DNA of 43,369 nucleotides from Verrucomicrobiaceae bacterium UBA2429 (GTDB taxonomy: Bacteria > Verrucomicrobiota > Verrucomicrobiia > Verrucomicrobiales > Verrucomicrobiaceae). A program made the translations under genes and the position numbers. Below are positions 17,952-25,583 of this stretch, one piece after another; the first letter of the stretch is position 1, and every line of letters starts with the position of its first letter. The stretch is from NCBI GenBank assembly GCA_002343505.1, contig DDQZ01000095.1:1-43369 (forward strand), written 5' to 3'. Under the pieces are notes generated by a model that was not told the origin of the DNA, searched no databases, and was given only the letters and a program-made list of their open reading frames with translations.

Positions 17952-18857
17952 TCAAGCCCTGGGATGCGCGGCCTCATAGACCTCCTTCATGCGCTGGGTG
18001 GAGACGTGGGTGTAGATCTGCGTGGTGCTGAGGCTGGCATGGCCGAGCAGCTCCTGCACGCTGCGCAGGTCGGCTCCGTTGTCGAGCAGGTGGGTGGCGA
18101 AGCTGTGGCGCAGCTTGTGTGGGGTGACGTGGACGGGCAGGCCGGACTTTCTCCAATACTTGTCCACGATGTCGGCGACTGCCTGGGTGGTGATGCGGCG
18201 GCGCAGTTTGCTGAGAAAAAGCGGCCCGTCATGCACGGCCGCCTTCTGCCGGTAACGCTGGACGGCTTCCATGGCGGGCGCGCCCACGGGCAGCAGGCGC
18301 TGCTTGGAGCCTTTGCCGGTGACGCGCACGGTGTCGCTGTAGGCGTCGAGGTCGGCGACGTTGAGCGCGGAGAGTTCGGCCAGCCTCATGCCGGTGCTGT
18401 AGAAGAGTTCGAGCACGGCGGCGTCGCGCTCAGGCGCCCAGGCTGGCGCCTGCCTGTCTTTTTCGAGTTTGAGCGGGAGTTCGAGCATTGCCGTGATCTG
18501 CGGAACGGTGAGCACGACGGGCAGTTTTTTCTCCTGCTTGGGAAGCTGGACATCGAGCAGGGGATTGCGCTCCAGCCCCTGGCGGTGCGTCAGCCACTTA
18601 TAAAAGGAGCGCAGCGCGGCGAAGTGCAGCCGGATGGTGGCGCGTCCCAGGCCTCGCTTCATCTGATCGAAAAGATACCCGCGAAAATCCTCCGCGGTGA
18701 GTGTGAGCCAGGCGGTGAAGCCGCTTTGGCGGTGGCGGAATTCCGCAAGGGCGTGGCGGTAGTTCTCCAGCGTGCGCGGCGAGCAGCGCCGTTCGGATTC
18801 AAGAAAGCCGAGGAAGGCTTTCTTCAGCGGATCGTCCGGCGGGGCGGGGTGAGGCAT
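17952..18857 (-). CDS. xerC: XerC/XerD-like tyrosine recombinase
   Basis: Tyrosine site-specific recombinase of 301 residues, the size of XerC and XerD. The N-terminal SAM-like core-binding domain (about 10-95) is followed by the catalytic domain with the full set Arg158 (GMRLAEL), Lys182 (GKGSKQR), His247 and Arg250 (HKLRHSFATH), His273 (LLGHASL) and nucleophile Tyr282 (TTQIYTHV). Xer proteins resolve chromosome dimers at dif. The context is chromosomal and no integrase-type or phage genes are nearby, so a housekeeping role is likely. I cannot separate XerC from XerD with certainty. It lies 12 bases after a LON-domain gene. Confidence 0.85.
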   Translation of the reverse strand: MPHPAPPDDPLKKAFLGFLESERRCSPRTLENYRHALAEFRHRQSGFTAWLTLTAEDFRGYLFDQMKRGLGRATIRLHFAALRSFYKWLTHRQGLERNPLLDVQLPKQEKKLPVVLTVPQITAMLELPLKLEKDRQAPAWAPERDAAVLELFYSTGMRLAELSALNVADLDAYSDTVRVTGKGSKQRLLPVGAPAMEAVQRYRQKAAVHDGPLFLSKLRRRITTQAVADIVDKYWRKSGLPVHVTPHKLRHSFATHLLDNGADLRSVQELLGHASLSTTQIYTHVSTQRMKEVYEAAHPRA

Positions 18858-18869
18858 GACGGGGAGGGT

Positions 18870-19499
18870 TCAGGCGGCGCGCATCTGCTGGAGTTCGCGG
18901 ATCAGAATTCGCCAGCGTTTTTCCACCACGGTCTCGGCCAGGAGAGCGCGCATGCACTCGCCTCTGCGCACAAAGTGATAGGCCAGGATGTCGCAGGCGG
19001 AGTCCGCGCAGGCGGTTCCGCCCAGCCTGGCCTTGAGCTGGCGGATGTTTTCCCCGGGATTTCCGGGAATGTCTGGCAGCAGATCAAGAGCCTGCTGCTT
19101 GAGCGACTGGATCTTCTCCACGCATTCGCTGACAGAGGGCGTGACCGGCTCGACACGCGCGACGATGAAGGGCTTCTCCTGTTCCCACGAGACCAGCCGG
19201 ATGCGGCGCAGGCCCTGAAGAATGACATGCGATGTGCCGTCCGGCTGCGTTTTGCACACGCTGATCAAGCCGGCGGTGCTGAAGGGGAATATCTCCAGGT
19301 CGTCCCCGTCCGCGCCAAGCCGGGTGCCGATGCAAAACATGCGGTGACAGGCCAGGGCATGCGCCAGCATTTTGCGATAGCGCTCCTCGAAGATGAACAG
19401 CGGCAGCAGGCAGCAGGGCATGAGATGGCAATCCGCCAGCACCATGACCGGGAGGGTGTCCGGCAGGGGATAGGCTGGGGCGTCGGGGATGGGATTCAT
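18870..19499 (-). CDS. LON peptidase substrate-binding domain protein
   Basis: A 209-residue protein made of the N-terminal substrate-binding domain of Lon only. The opening LPVMVLADCHLMPCCLLPLFIFEERYRKML matches the LON-domain pattern of a hydrophobic strand followed by Ile/Phe-Glu-x-Arg-Tyr. A helical second half follows. There is no AAA+ or protease domain. Stand-alone LON-domain proteins are common and their function is unknown. The ATG at 19499 is chosen because the open extension to 19637 is low-complexity and runs into an AT-rich spacer. It heads a probable LON-xerC-DUF4886 run. Confidence 0.83.
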   Translation of the reverse strand: MNPIPDAPAYPLPDTLPVMVLADCHLMPCCLLPLFIFEERYRKMLAHALACHRMFCIGTRLGADGDDLEIFPFSTAGLISVCKTQPDGTSHVILQGLRRIRLVSWEQEKPFIVARVEPVTPSVSECVEKIQSLKQQALDLLPDIPGNPGENIRQLKARLGGTACADSACDILAYHFVRRGECMRALLAETVVEKRWRILIRELQQMRAA

Positions 19500-19641
19500 G
19501 GAATCGGATAGCCTGGGTGTTACGGCTGGAGCGCGGGTTTGGACATGAGTTTGCGGGGATGGGAAGAGGGCAGGTTTGGGGTTGTTGCGCGGTGGATTGA
19601 TCCCGCTCCGGATGTTTTCGAAATTGCCAAGCCGCATTGAT

Positions 19642-19695
19642 CAGGATATTTTAATAAAAAGTGTCTGTTAAATATCATTTATCCAGGATATTTTA
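19642..19695. promoter_or_regulatory. repeated GGATATTTTA motif, candidate operator region
   Basis: CAGGATATTTTA occurs twice in direct orientation (19642-19653 and 19684-19695), exactly 42 bases apart, about four helical turns. The core occurs a third time inverted as AAATATC (19670-19676). This AT-rich block stands out in a GC-rich genome. It lies in the 208-base divergent gap between the LON gene (start 19499) and the methyltransferase gene (start 19708), ending 12 bases before the latter. It looks like a promoter/operator region. I could not assign firm -35 and -10 boxes. Confidence 0.5.
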
Positions 19696-19707
19696 GAACA
19701 ATCTGCC

Positions 19708-20667
19708 ATGCCGCCACCCGTCGCCCATCTTCCTGCTCTTCTGTCAGGTCCGAATCGTGCGGCGAACTCCCTGCTCGGTCCCTTTGATGAGTTGCTGGAG
19801 GACTTTCTTTCGAAGGGCGGACCGCTGCCCAGGGAGTATGGCGTGCTCAATCGCGCCATCCGGCACCTTGGCGACGCGGTGCGCGCGGGTCTGATCCCGG
19901 CGGCCCTGTTGCTGGAGCACATCCGCGCTCTGACGGAGCGGCGTCTTGCAGGCACGATGCAGGCGCAGGCGCTGGCGAAGAAATACGGCTACAGCGGCGA
20001 CTTCGAGATGATTGACCATATTTATGTGCAGAAGGTGAATCCCGATCCCGGACTGCGCTGCTGGGATTTGTTTTTCCATGCGCAGGCGGCTCCGAACGCG
20101 GTTCGCAACCGCAAACGCTACTTTAAAAACTTGGTGGCCGAGAAGCTGGCCGGGATGCCCGCCGGGCGCCGCCTGGATGTGCTCAATGTCGCCAGCGGTC
20201 CCGCGCGGGATTTGCGCGAGGTCTTCCAGGACAACGAGGCGGCGGACATCCATGTTGACTGTGTGGACATGGAGGGCCACGCCATCAGTTATGCGCGGCA
20301 GTTGTGCGCGCCGTGGCTGGACCGGATTGAATTTCACCAGCGCAATGTGCTGCGCCACATGCCCGCGCGCGGTTACGACCTTGCATGGTCGGCGGGGCTG
20401 TTCGATTACCTGGGCGACCGCTCCTTTGTGCATCTGCTGCGCGCCATGCTTGCCGTCACGCGGCCCGGCGGCGAGGTGGTGGTGGGGAATTTCTCCGATT
20501 TCAATCCCAGCCGCGACTACATGGAGATGATGGGTGACTGGCGCCTGCGCCACCGCAGCCAGGAGACCCTGACCAGCCTCGCGTGCCAGGCGGGCATTTC
20601 TCCCAACAGGCTGCGCATCTTTTGGGAGCCGGAGGGAGTGAATTATTTTCTCCACGCGCGGGCGTGA
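19708..20667 (+). CDS. class I SAM-dependent methyltransferase, PhcB-like
   Basis: A 319-residue protein. Residues 1-150 are a helical region containing KYGYSGDFEMIDHIY. A Rossmann-type methyltransferase domain follows, with the SAM motif LNVASGPARDL (about 159-169), an acidic ribose contact (DCVDMEG) and the block YDLAWSAGLFDYLGDRSF. The N-terminal GDFEMID segment together with this domain resembles proteins annotated as 3-hydroxypalmitic acid methyl ester synthases (PhcB of Ralstonia, quorum signalling). That resemblance comes from memory, so the substrate remains open. It is transcribed divergently from the LON gene with a striking repeated AT-rich motif upstream, and a cytochrome lipoprotein follows 65 bases downstream. 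Confidence 0.72.
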   Translation: MPPPVAHLPALLSGPNRAANSLLGPFDELLEDFLSKGGPLPREYGVLNRAIRHLGDAVRAGLIPAALLLEHIRALTERRLAGTMQAQALAKKYGYSGDFEMIDHIYVQKVNPDPGLRCWDLFFHAQAAPNAVRNRKRYFKNLVAEKLAGMPAGRRLDVLNVASGPARDLREVFQDNEAADIHVDCVDMEGHAISYARQLCAPWLDRIEFHQRNVLRHMPARGYDLAWSAGLFDYLGDRSFVHLLRAMLAVTRPGGEVVVGNFSDFNPSRDYMEMMGDWRLRHRSQETLTSLACQAGISPNRLRIFWEPEGVNYFLHARA

Positions 20668-20732
20668 GGCGCATTTCTTCATGGCGCGGCCTTTTCGGCA
20701 GGCTAGTTTCAAAAAACACACCTCATTCCATT

Positions 20733-21206
20733 GTGAACACGCGCCTTCTCACTTTGCTCAGCGCCGCGCTGTCGGCCCATCTGCTCGTCTCATGCCAGCA
20801 CGCGGATGAGGGCAGCGAGACGCGGCCCGCGGGAGAAAACGTGCTGGACCGCGCCGCGAGGCGCGAGGCGAAAAGCGGCACGGTGAGTTTTGAAAGTCAT
20901 GTCAAACCCGTGCTTGAGGCCAAATGCGTGGCCTGCCACCAGCGCGAGGCCCTGCCCGCCAGGCTGAACCTGGAAAGTCGCGCCGCAGCCCGCCGAACCG
21001 GCGCGCTCGGCGCCTTCATCGTGCCAGGCGCGCCGGAGCGCAGCCTGTTCCTCACCAAGCTCGGCGAAGCTCACGCCAGCGTGCAGGCGATGCCGCCAGT
21101 GGGTGAGACGCTCACCAAGGACGAGGTCGCCATCCTGCGCCGCTGGATCGCCCAGGGCGCGGACTGGCCGGAGGGCGCGGCGGGCATGCTCAAGACGCGG
21201 CCTTGA
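20733..21206 (+). CDS. c-type cytochrome lipoprotein (PSCyt1-like)
   Basis: A 157-residue protein from a GTG start at 20733. A lipoprotein signal peptide ends in LLVSC with the lipidated Cys21. A single heme site CVACH (65-69) sits in the planctomycete-type cytochrome context SFESHVKPVLEAKCVACHQ. It is followed by the usual pattern of leucine-rich sugar-like repeats (ARLNLESRAAARRTG), AMPPVGETLT (likely Met ligand) and LRRWIAQGADWP. It is probably anchored in the membrane as an electron carrier or sensor. No PSD1 domain is attached. The open frame upstream overlaps the methyltransferase end and is unlikely to be coding. Its last 17 bases overlap the end of opgH on the other strand. Confidence 0.82.
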   Translation: MNTRLLTLLSAALSAHLLVSCQHADEGSETRPAGENVLDRAARREAKSGTVSFESHVKPVLEAKCVACHQREALPARLNLESRAAARRTGALGAFIVPGAPERSLFLTKLGEAHASVQAMPPVGETLTKDEVAILRRWIAQGADWPEGAAGMLKTRP

Positions 21207-23358
21207 AAGCATCCGAGACCGCCGGCTCCTTGCGCGCGAGCGTGTGGGCGAAGGGGCCGCCCGATCCCAGGTTGTATTGCCGGATGGCCGTGATCCAAAA
21301 CGGCGCCAGCTCGTGCTCGGCGGCGGACCACAACCGGTAATGCAGGTTTGTCACCGTGTCGGTGTCGTGAATCATCGCTTTGATCTCCTGTGGTGTCAGG
21401 CTTTGCGGCCCTTCCTGGATCAGGCGCCGCTCGATCTCGTTGAGGTAGGCGCGGGAAACATCAATGTTCCGCCGCCGGCGCAGCAGGGAGACGTGCAGGC
21501 CGTTGATGTAGGGGTCCAGGAAGACCTGCATGAGGCCGTGGAATCTCTCCAGTTCCGGCTGCAGTTGGATGCGGCCTTTCACCTCGTCGAGGTTCTCCCG
21601 CATCGTCCCGAGCACTTGCGGCGGTGATGCCTCCTCCGGAGTGAGGAAGAGCTTGAAGCGCAGTCCGGTGCGCGTGCCGGAGACAAACACCGCCACGGGA
21701 ATCGCGGCCAGCAGGCACACGAGGATGGGGCTGATCCAGAGCAAAAAGCCCGGTGAGACAAACCAGGCGACCACCGACCACGCCACCCCCAGCAGACTGA
21801 CCGGCCAGAAATTCAGCAGCACCTCCACCCAGTCCACCCCGCTGTCCAGCTTCCGCCGCTGCGTCACCCAGCGCACGCCCTTGCCGAGGATCGTGTAGAT
21901 GACAAAGCGGCTGTGGAAGACCATGAGCACCGGCGCCATCAGCGTGAAGACCACCGTGTCCAGCAAGCCGCTGACAAAGGTCAGCGCGCGCATCACCGGT
22001 GATTTGAAGACGCGCCCGGTGATCAGCTCGTCGAGCAGGATCGTGGCCTTCGGCAGAAAGATGAGCATGACCGTCAGCCCCAGCAATAGCCGCGCCGCCA
22101 GCGCGGATTGCGGACTTTCCACCGGCAGGGGTGTCGCGGCCAGGAAAGTGGCCAGCAGCAGGAAGACCAGCCATAGAAGCGAGCTGGCATAACTTAAAAT
22201 GCCATGCAGGAAATTGATCCGGCTCATCGGATGCCAGCCTTTGGCGAAAAGCAGCCAGAAATGCTGCATGTTCCCCTGGCACCAGCGGCGGTCGCGCTTG
22301 AGCATGTCCACCAGCGTCGGCGGCCCCTCCTCGTAGCTGCCGCGCGGCGTGTTCAGCAGCCGCACGGCGTAGCCGGCCTTGCGCATGAGGGCGGCCTCCA
22401 CGAAGTCATGACTGAGGATGTGGCCGCCGAAGGGTTCCTTGCCCGGAAGCGGCGGCAGGGCGCAGTTTTTGATGAAAGGATCGAGGCGGATGATGGCATT
22501 GTGCCCCCAGAAGTTCGCCTCGCCGCACTGCCAGTAGTCCAGGCCGGCCATGAAGGCGGGGCCGTACAGCGCCTGGGCGAACTGCATCACGCGCCCAAGC
22601 AGCGTCTCGGAGCCGATCTGTTTCGGAAAAGTCTGCAGGATGCCCACGCCGGGGTTCTTCTCCATGATGCGCACCATCGCGTTCAGCAGTCCGCCGGACA
22701 TCAGGCTGTCCGCGTCCAGCACGACCATGTAGCGGTAGCGGCGGCCCCAGCGGCGGCAGAAGTCGCTCACATTGCCGCTCTTGCGGTTGATCGGCTTGCG
22801 GCGCTTGCGGTAAAAGATGCGTCCGAAGGCGTCGAGCTGCCGGCAAAGCTCCAGCCAGGCGCTTTCCTCCTCGATCCACTGGCTCGTCTGGTCCGAGTCG
22901 CTGAGGATGAAAAAATCGTAGTTCGCGGCGTGGCCGGTTTCCTGGAGGGAGAGGTAAATGGAGCGCAGACCCTCGAACACGCGGGTGACGTCCTCGTTGT
23001 AGATCGGCATCACGATGGCCGTGCCCGCCGTCACCGGCTGCTCGTGCTCCTCGGGTGTGAGGCTGCGCCAGAGGTCGAGCGGATCGGGGCGCGGGCGGTT
23101 CATCAGCCAGACTCCGATGAGCGCCGTCCAGAAGCCCGTGTTGAGCTGGTAGTAAAGGGGCACAAAGGCCGCCAGCAGAGCCCACTCCGACCACCTCATG
23201 CCGTGCTCGGAGAGATAGACATACATGAGCCAAACGCCCGCGAGGGTGCCCAGCCCGACAAAGGAGAAAAACGTGGCGCGCCGCGTGCGGGCGATGCGCG
23301 GCGGGGGCATGCCCTGCGTGGCCGCGAGATTGGTGGTGAGGGAGCCGATGACGCTCAT
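21190..23358 (-). CDS. opgH: glucans biosynthesis glucosyltransferase OpgH
   Basis: Inner-membrane family 2 glycosyltransferase of 722 residues that extends the beta-1,2-linked glucose backbone of osmoregulated periplasmic glucans from UDP-glucose. Two membrane helices lie near the N-terminus, followed by a large cytoplasmic catalytic domain with AIVMPIYNEDVTRVFEGL, ILSDSD and the metal-binding VLDADS. RDRRWCQGN is the family's substrate-binding block. Several helices lie at the C-terminus. It is somewhat shorter than E. coli OpgH (about 850 residues), mostly at the N-terminus. It overlaps the upstream small membrane-protein gene by four bases (ATGA), so coupled translation is likely. Confidence 0.95.
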   Translation of the reverse strand: MSVIGSLTTNLAATQGMPPPRIARTRRATFFSFVGLGTLAGVWLMYVYLSEHGMRWSEWALLAAFVPLYYQLNTGFWTALIGVWLMNRPRPDPLDLWRSLTPEEHEQPVTAGTAIVMPIYNEDVTRVFEGLRSIYLSLQETGHAANYDFFILSDSDQTSQWIEEESAWLELCRQLDAFGRIFYRKRRKPINRKSGNVSDFCRRWGRRYRYMVVLDADSLMSGGLLNAMVRIMEKNPGVGILQTFPKQIGSETLLGRVMQFAQALYGPAFMAGLDYWQCGEANFWGHNAIIRLDPFIKNCALPPLPGKEPFGGHILSHDFVEAALMRKAGYAVRLLNTPRGSYEEGPPTLVDMLKRDRRWCQGNMQHFWLLFAKGWHPMSRINFLHGILSYASSLLWLVFLLLATFLAATPLPVESPQSALAARLLLGLTVMLIFLPKATILLDELITGRVFKSPVMRALTFVSGLLDTVVFTLMAPVLMVFHSRFVIYTILGKGVRWVTQRRKLDSGVDWVEVLLNFWPVSLLGVAWSVVAWFVSPGFLLWISPILVCLLAAIPVAVFVSGTRTGLRFKLFLTPEEASPPQVLGTMRENLDEVKGRIQLQPELERFHGLMQVFLDPYINGLHVSLLRRRRNIDVSRAYLNEIERRLIQEGPQSLTPQEIKAMIHDTDTVTNLHYRLWSAAEHELAPFWITAIRQYNLGSGGPFAHTLARKEPAVSDAFKAAS

Positions 23359-23933
23359 CGCAGAAGCAGGTAGAGATAGCCGAGCACGCCGCCGACCATG
23401 AGGATGAGGATGGAATAGCGCAGCATGGGGTGCCTGCCGAGCGTGTCGAAGGTGTCCTCGGCCACGTCGGAGACAATGCCGAGGTCAATCTCGCGCGGCG
23501 TCATTTTGGACACCTGCATTCCAGGGCCGGAGGTGCGCACAGCGGCGCGCATCGCCTCGCTCATGTCCGCGGGCAGGTTTTCATCATCCAGAAAAAAATG
23601 CGGCCAGCGTGCCGGACCGCCGCTGAGGTAAAAGCCCAGCCTGCCCGCCGCCTCGATTTGCGCGTCGTTGAGATTCAGGTCGCGGTAAATCTCGCGCAAC
23701 CAGTCCCGCAGCATCAGGCGCGCCTGCTCGATGGAGTGCTCCGTCGGCGTGCGCGCAGGGTTTTTGGCATGGGCCTCCGCCGCGCGGCGCAGAGTCTCCA
23801 GGATGAGCTGCGTGCGCCGGATGCGGTTGTGGAGCTGGTAGGAGCGGAAGTAGTCGGCCAGACGCGCGTACGCCTCGTTCCACTCCTCCTCGGTGCCCGT
23901 GGCGGGCGCGAACTGGATGTTTACCGCCTCCAT
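23355..23933 (-). CDS. unknown C-terminally anchored protein between opgG and opgH
   Basis: A 192-residue protein with no family I recognise. It is mostly helical and charged, rich in Arg, Glu and Ala (EEWNEAYARLADYFRSYQLHNRIRRTQLILETLRRAA), and has no signal peptide. One C-terminal membrane helix (about 171-191, LRYSILILMVGGVLGYLYLLL) ends in Arg, so the bulk should face the cytoplasm, on the same side as the OpgH catalytic domain. It overlaps opgG by 13 bases and opgH by 4, so all three are translated together. An accessory or regulatory partner of OpgH, or a glucan-modifying cofactor, is a reasonable guess and no more than that. Confidence 0.85.
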   Translation of the reverse strand: MEAVNIQFAPATGTEEEWNEAYARLADYFRSYQLHNRIRRTQLILETLRRAAEAHAKNPARTPTEHSIEQARLMLRDWLREIYRDLNLNDAQIEAAGRLGFYLSGGPARWPHFFLDDENLPADMSEAMRAAVRTSGPGMQVSKMTPREIDLGIVSDVAEDTFDTLGRHPMLRYSILILMVGGVLGYLYLLLR

Positions 23934-25453
23934 TGGTATTGCCAGCGTTCGGAGATCACCAAAGGCCCGTCATGCAGCTCGCAGATCAGCTCCAGCAGGG
24001 CGGTGTCAGCCGGCACGTCGAGTTTGAAAAACGCCCGCCAGCCGCCGGACTCCGCGTTCCTCATCACGCGCGCGTCCAGCACCTCCGCGGCGCCGGCATT
24101 GACCCGCACCCGCGCCTCCGGGGTCCACTCCGCCGCCTTGCCTCTCTCCGCCATGCCGGGTTCGAAATCCAGCACATACAGATGATCGTCCGAATCCATG
24201 ACAAAGCCCCGGCGGGTGGCCGCCACCTTGCACAGCCCGCCAGGCTCGTGGCCGCCGTGCCACAGCAGCTTGTAGTCAAATCGCAGCGCCTCATCCGGCG
24301 TCTGCGGCACGCTCTCCGGCTTCCACATGGCCACGATGTTGTCCCATGTCTCCTCCCCGGTCGGCAGTTCCACCAGCACCACCGCGCCTTTGTCAAAACC
24401 CGCCACCGGCTCCACCCACACCGACGGCCTTTGATGATAGCGCGCCTCCAGGTCCTGGAAGTTCGCAAAGTCCCGGTCACGCCCCGCCAGACCGAAGCCC
24501 TTGAGCTTTTCCGCCTGGAAAAAACTCATCCGCGTCTCCCGCCCCACATCCAGCGGACGCCAGATCGCCGGGCCGTTCTCGATTTCGATTTGCAGGCCGT
24601 CCGAGTCATGCACCTCCGGGCGGAAGTCATACGGCTTCGGGTGGCTGTTCTCGCCATACCAGAACATGCTGGAAAAAGGAGCGATGCCCAGCATCTCCAC
24701 CTTTTGCCGCAGGAAAAGCGTCCCGCGCACTCGCATCTCCGTCGTCCTGCCCGGCTTCGCCGAAAACTCATACGCGCCCGCCAGGCTCGGCCCGTCCAGC
24801 AGCGCCAGCAGGCGGAAAGTGTCATCCCCCGGCTTTGGCCGCGCCAGCCAGAAGCGTGTGAAATCCGGGAATTCCTCCGGCGCGCCGCCAACGGTGTTCA
24901 CCGCGATGCCGCGCGCCGAGATGCCGTAGCCCAGCTCCGTCGTCACCGCCCGGTAGTAGCTCGCTCCCATGAACACCAGGAACTCGAACCGCCGGTCCAG
25001 GAACGAATCCGGAGCCAGCACGCGGAAGCCGGCATAACCGGAAGGATGTCCCGCGTTCGTCGGCACCTCCAGCCCGCCATAGTCAAAGAGGCCGCTGTCA
25101 AAACCCACAGGCTCCGCCTTTTCGTCCGTGATCTGGTGAAAGCGCACCGGCTTCTTGAACATCCAGCCCGGATGAAAAAACTCCACACGGAACGTGTCCC
25201 CCGCGCCGCCGAAGAGCGCCTTGTCCTCGCGGAAGCGAATGCGCCGGTGGCCGTCGTAGTTCAGCTTCGCGAAAAAAGAGTCCAGGTCCTGCTCCACCGG
25301 GACATGCGCGGCGCGCGCCAGCGCCTGGGCATGGGCTTCCAGGCTGGGAAAATCCGTGACATCTTCCGGCCCTGGATCGGCGGCATGGAGGTCGAGGGCG
25401 GCCAGGAAGGCGGCGGACAGGAGCATTCGTCCTGCGGAGGGGTGTCGAATCAT
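23921..25453 (-). CDS. opgG: periplasmic glucans biosynthesis protein OpgG/OpgD
   Basis: A 510-residue exported protein of the MdoG/OpgG family, needed to make branches or release periplasmic glucans. A signal peptide (MLLSAAFLAALDLHA) is followed by the conserved N-terminal domain (LDSFFAKLNYDGHRRIRFREDKALFG, FRVEFFHPGWMFKKPVRFH) and later by YGISARGIAVNTVGGAPEEFPDFTRFWLARP, FLRQKVEMLGIAPFSSMFWYGEN and RPEVHDSDGLQIE, all family hallmarks. The OpgG and OpgD paralogues cannot be told apart here. It is the first gene of the opg run. A divergent spacer of 130 bases with a direct repeat and a palindrome separates it from the flavoprotein gene. Confidence 0.95.
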   Translation of the reverse strand: MIRHPSAGRMLLSAAFLAALDLHAADPGPEDVTDFPSLEAHAQALARAAHVPVEQDLDSFFAKLNYDGHRRIRFREDKALFGGAGDTFRVEFFHPGWMFKKPVRFHQITDEKAEPVGFDSGLFDYGGLEVPTNAGHPSGYAGFRVLAPDSFLDRRFEFLVFMGASYYRAVTTELGYGISARGIAVNTVGGAPEEFPDFTRFWLARPKPGDDTFRLLALLDGPSLAGAYEFSAKPGRTTEMRVRGTLFLRQKVEMLGIAPFSSMFWYGENSHPKPYDFRPEVHDSDGLQIEIENGPAIWRPLDVGRETRMSFFQAEKLKGFGLAGRDRDFANFQDLEARYHQRPSVWVEPVAGFDKGAVVLVELPTGEETWDNIVAMWKPESVPQTPDEALRFDYKLLWHGGHEPGGLCKVAATRRGFVMDSDDHLYVLDFEPGMAERGKAAEWTPEARVRVNAGAAEVLDARVMRNAESGGWRAFFKLDVPADTALLELICELHDGPLVISERWQYQWRR

Positions 25454-25479
25454 ATAGGCTGCGGACAGCGGCGGCGGAG

Positions 25480-25542
25480 AGTGCCATAAAGCGCCCGTCC
25501 GTCAAGCAGTGGCATAAAGTGTGCCAGTGCTTCAAATGAAGC
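25480..25542. promoter_or_regulatory. direct repeat and palindrome in the opgG/flavoprotein divergent spacer
   Basis: The sequence agtgccataaagcg (25480-25493) is repeated as agtggcataaagtg (25508-25521), 12 of 14 bases identical and 28 bases apart. Seven bases later comes a perfect palindrome GCTTCA-AA-TGAAGC (25529-25542). All lie between the divergent starts at 25453 and 25584, where promoters for both genes must be. They may bind a shared regulator. Confidence 0.42.
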
Positions 25543-25583
25543 GCGCTTGCATGGGGCGGCTGCCTGCGCAAACAAGCGCCGCC

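Noticed and set aside
17952..18857. Recombinase read as the integrase of a mobile element
   Set aside because: No attachment-site repeats, phage genes or transfer genes lie nearby, and its length and motifs fit a housekeeping Xer protein.
16875..19511. Plus-strand open frame of 878 codons across the DUF4886, xerC and LON genes
   Set aside because: It runs antisense through three clearly identified genes with catalytic motifs, and its composition is typical of a mirror frame.
22204..23373. Plus-strand open frame opposite opgH (389 codons)
   Set aside because: It is antisense to a well-conserved glycosyltransferase, with His/Ala/Arg-rich mirror composition.
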